Part shown: positions 62,941 to 64,000 of the stretch, in pieces
How the letters are laid out: each line of letters opens with the position of its first letter
How positions within the stretch are numbered: the stretch's first letter is position 1
Source: CASFRF01 sp031549345
Lineage (GTDB): Bacteria; Verrucomicrobiota; Lentisphaeria; Victivallales; Victivallaceae
Assembly (NCBI GenBank): GCA_031549345.1
Contig: JAVBPY010000002.1
Span: 248,001 to 312,000 of the forward strand
Direction of reading: 5' to 3'
Length of the DNA: 64,000 nt
Notes under the pieces: generated by a model
Told to the model about the DNA's origin: nothing
Database searches by the model: none
What the model saw: only the letters and a program-made list of their open reading frames with translations
Program-made: the position numbers and the translations under genes

Positions 62941-64000
62941 TGACAGCCGGAGAATTCTTCCTCAGCGATCTCAAATCCCCCGCCGCCCTCCGCCAGGCGT
63001 TGGAAGAGGCGTTGCGCCTCCGCGCGCCGGAGTATCCGGCTTCCGCCGATACGGACACACGCCGTAAAGCGGACCGCGCGTTGGTGGAAGCGGGGGCATT
63101 GAACGAGGCGGAGCTGTTGGCGCTCTACGCGCAAATCCTCGGAGTGGAGGTACTCGACGAAGAACTTATCCCCGATCCGGAGCCGTTTCCGGGGCTTTCG
63201 GAAGATTTCCTGAACCATGCGCTCTGCCTTCCGGCGACGCGGGTGGACGACCGGGTGCAGATTCTTGTGTGCGACCCTTACGGACTCTCGGAAATCGCGG
63301 CCCTCTTTGCGCGCGCGCTGCAAGTCAAGTGTTCCTTTTCGCTGATCCGCAGAACGGTGCTGGAGCGGATGCTTTCGCGCCTCCGCCGCGATTCCGGGGA
63401 CGAGGAGCTTGATTTTGAAGACGAGAACACCCTCCGTTCCATGGCGGGCGACGCCCGGATCGTCCGGCTGGTCAACGATATTTTCACCCGCGCCATCGAG
63501 CTTGGAGCGAGCGACATTCATGTGGAGCCGGAGCTCGACCGTGTTTCCGTCCGTTGCCGCGTGGACGGAGTTCTTACGGAAATTTTGAGCTGTCCGCCCA
63601 CCGATTTCCCCGCGATTTCCTCGCGCATCAAGCTCCTCGGCGGCCTGAACATCGCGGAAAGCCGCCTGCCGCAGGACGGGCGGACAAACTTTCATCTCGG
63701 CCGGATCGAATTGGATATGCGAATCAGCACCATCCCGATCCTGACGGGGGAGAGCATCGTCCTCCGCTTGCTCACCAAAGACGCCATCAACTTCGATCTC
63801 CGCGGCATCGGCATGTCAGAAGACGTGCTGACGCGCTTTGAAAAACTCATTCAAATTCCCCACGGCATCATTTTGGTGGTGGGCCCCACCGGATCGGGCA
63901 AAACCACCACTCTTTACAGCGTCATCGCCCAACTCAATGACCAGAAACGGAAGATCATCACCATCGAAGACCCGGTCGAATACCAAACGCCCGGCCTCTG
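62940..64000 (+). CDS. gspE: Type II secretion ATPase (GspE-like), cut by the window end
   Basis: About 353 residues are visible of a protein usually near 560. The N-terminal MshEN-like domain (about 1-150) is followed by ARIVRLVNDIFTRAIELGASDIHVEPE (about 175-200), RVDGVLTEI, AESRLPQDGR and MRISTIPILTGESIVLRLL, all of GspE/PilB. The Walker A is VVGPTGSGKTTTLYS and the Asp box IITIEDPVEYQ. The hexameric ATPase drives pseudopilus growth from the cytoplasm. The start ATG 62940 shares its A with the gspD stop (TAATG). The rest, including Walker B and any zinc motif, lies beyond the window. Confidence 0.95.
   Translation, partial: MTAGEFFLSDLKSPAALRQALEEALRLRAPEYPASADTDTRRKADRALVEAGALNEAELLALYAQILGVEVLDEELIPDPEPFPGLSEDFLNHALCLPATRVDDRVQILVCDPYGLSEIAALFARALQVKCSFSLIRRTVLERMLSRLRRDSGDEELDFEDENTLRSMAGDARIVRLVNDIFTRAIELGASDIHVEPELDRVSVRCRVDGVLTEILSCPPTDFPAISSRIKLLGGLNIAESRLPQDGRTNFHLGRIELDMRISTIPILTGESIVLRLLTKDAINFDLRGIGMSEDVLTRFEKLIQIPHGIILVVGPTGSGKTTTLYSVIAQLNDQKRKIITIEDPVEYQTPGL

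Overview
The window reads as chromosome of a Gram-negative, carbohydrate-degrading bacterium of the PVC superphylum, most like Lentisphaerota (Victivallis-type); this assignment is inferred from gene content, not from a marker gene. The pointers are lipopolysaccharide genes (lpxD, waaG, waaP), a secretin-based type II secretion/type IV pilus-like operon, a prepilin-like protein with an H-X9-DG-type tail inside a glycosidase operon, many sugar-active enzymes (GH1, sialate O-acetylesterases, acetylesterases, TIM-barrel hydrolases), and GC-rich coding sequence. Genes are tightly packed: fourteen neighbouring pairs overlap by the 4-nt ATGA. Sigma-70-type promoters (TTGACA/TATAAT-like, 15-18 nt spacing) can be read in nearly every divergent gap. 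No rRNA, tRNA, CRISPR, IS element or phage gene was found.

Layout. 1-1270 (minus): start of a probable family-4 uracil-DNA glycosylase and a secreted polysaccharide deacetylase. 1428-6872 (plus): argG, GH1 beta-glucosidase, purT, DEAD-box helicase. 6940-17139 (plus): sugar-importer-type ATPase, ABC exporter, short MetH, two tandem acetylesterase-like hydrolases, a SGNH hydrolase whose motifs are circularly permuted, and a large unrecognised protein, closed by a palindromic terminator. 17261-19702: a lower-GC patch with a MarR regulator divergent from an alcohol dehydrogenase carrying a signal peptide and a flavoprotein. 19709-26320 (minus): LPS operon GT2, GT39/ArnT-like, waaG, waaP, lpxD and a Sel1 protein. 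26393-36764 (plus): mutS, membrane proteins, a TolC-like lipoprotein, def, a Cdc123-like ATP-grasp protein, a proline-rich secreted protein and a YhcH protein. 36992-43256 (minus): two sialate O-acetylesterases, an ATP-cone-like protein, nrdR and a lipoprotein. 43408-45308 (plus): pheA and ldcA. 45377-48025 (minus): an AIDA-repeat protein. 48168-50911 (plus): a TIM-barrel hydrolase and a degenerate MreB-like protein. 50930-56933 (minus): GntR-type regulator, pseudopilin, DNRLRE-like protein and giant glycosidase. 57126-64000 (plus): Gly-rich secreted protein followed by GspL-, GspM-, GspC-, GspD- and GspE-like genes, cut by the window end.

The most interesting points are the permuted SGNH hydrolase (14095-14685); the divergent pairing of a regulator-pseudopilin-glycosidase operon with the secretion operon, with a candidate operator in the shared gap; the degenerate actin-like protein (50096-50911); the ATP-cone-like partner of NrdR (40802-41752); a bacterial Cdc123-like ATP-grasp protein (34008-34733); and a palindrome with a conserved TAAGG loop found in two convergent gaps.
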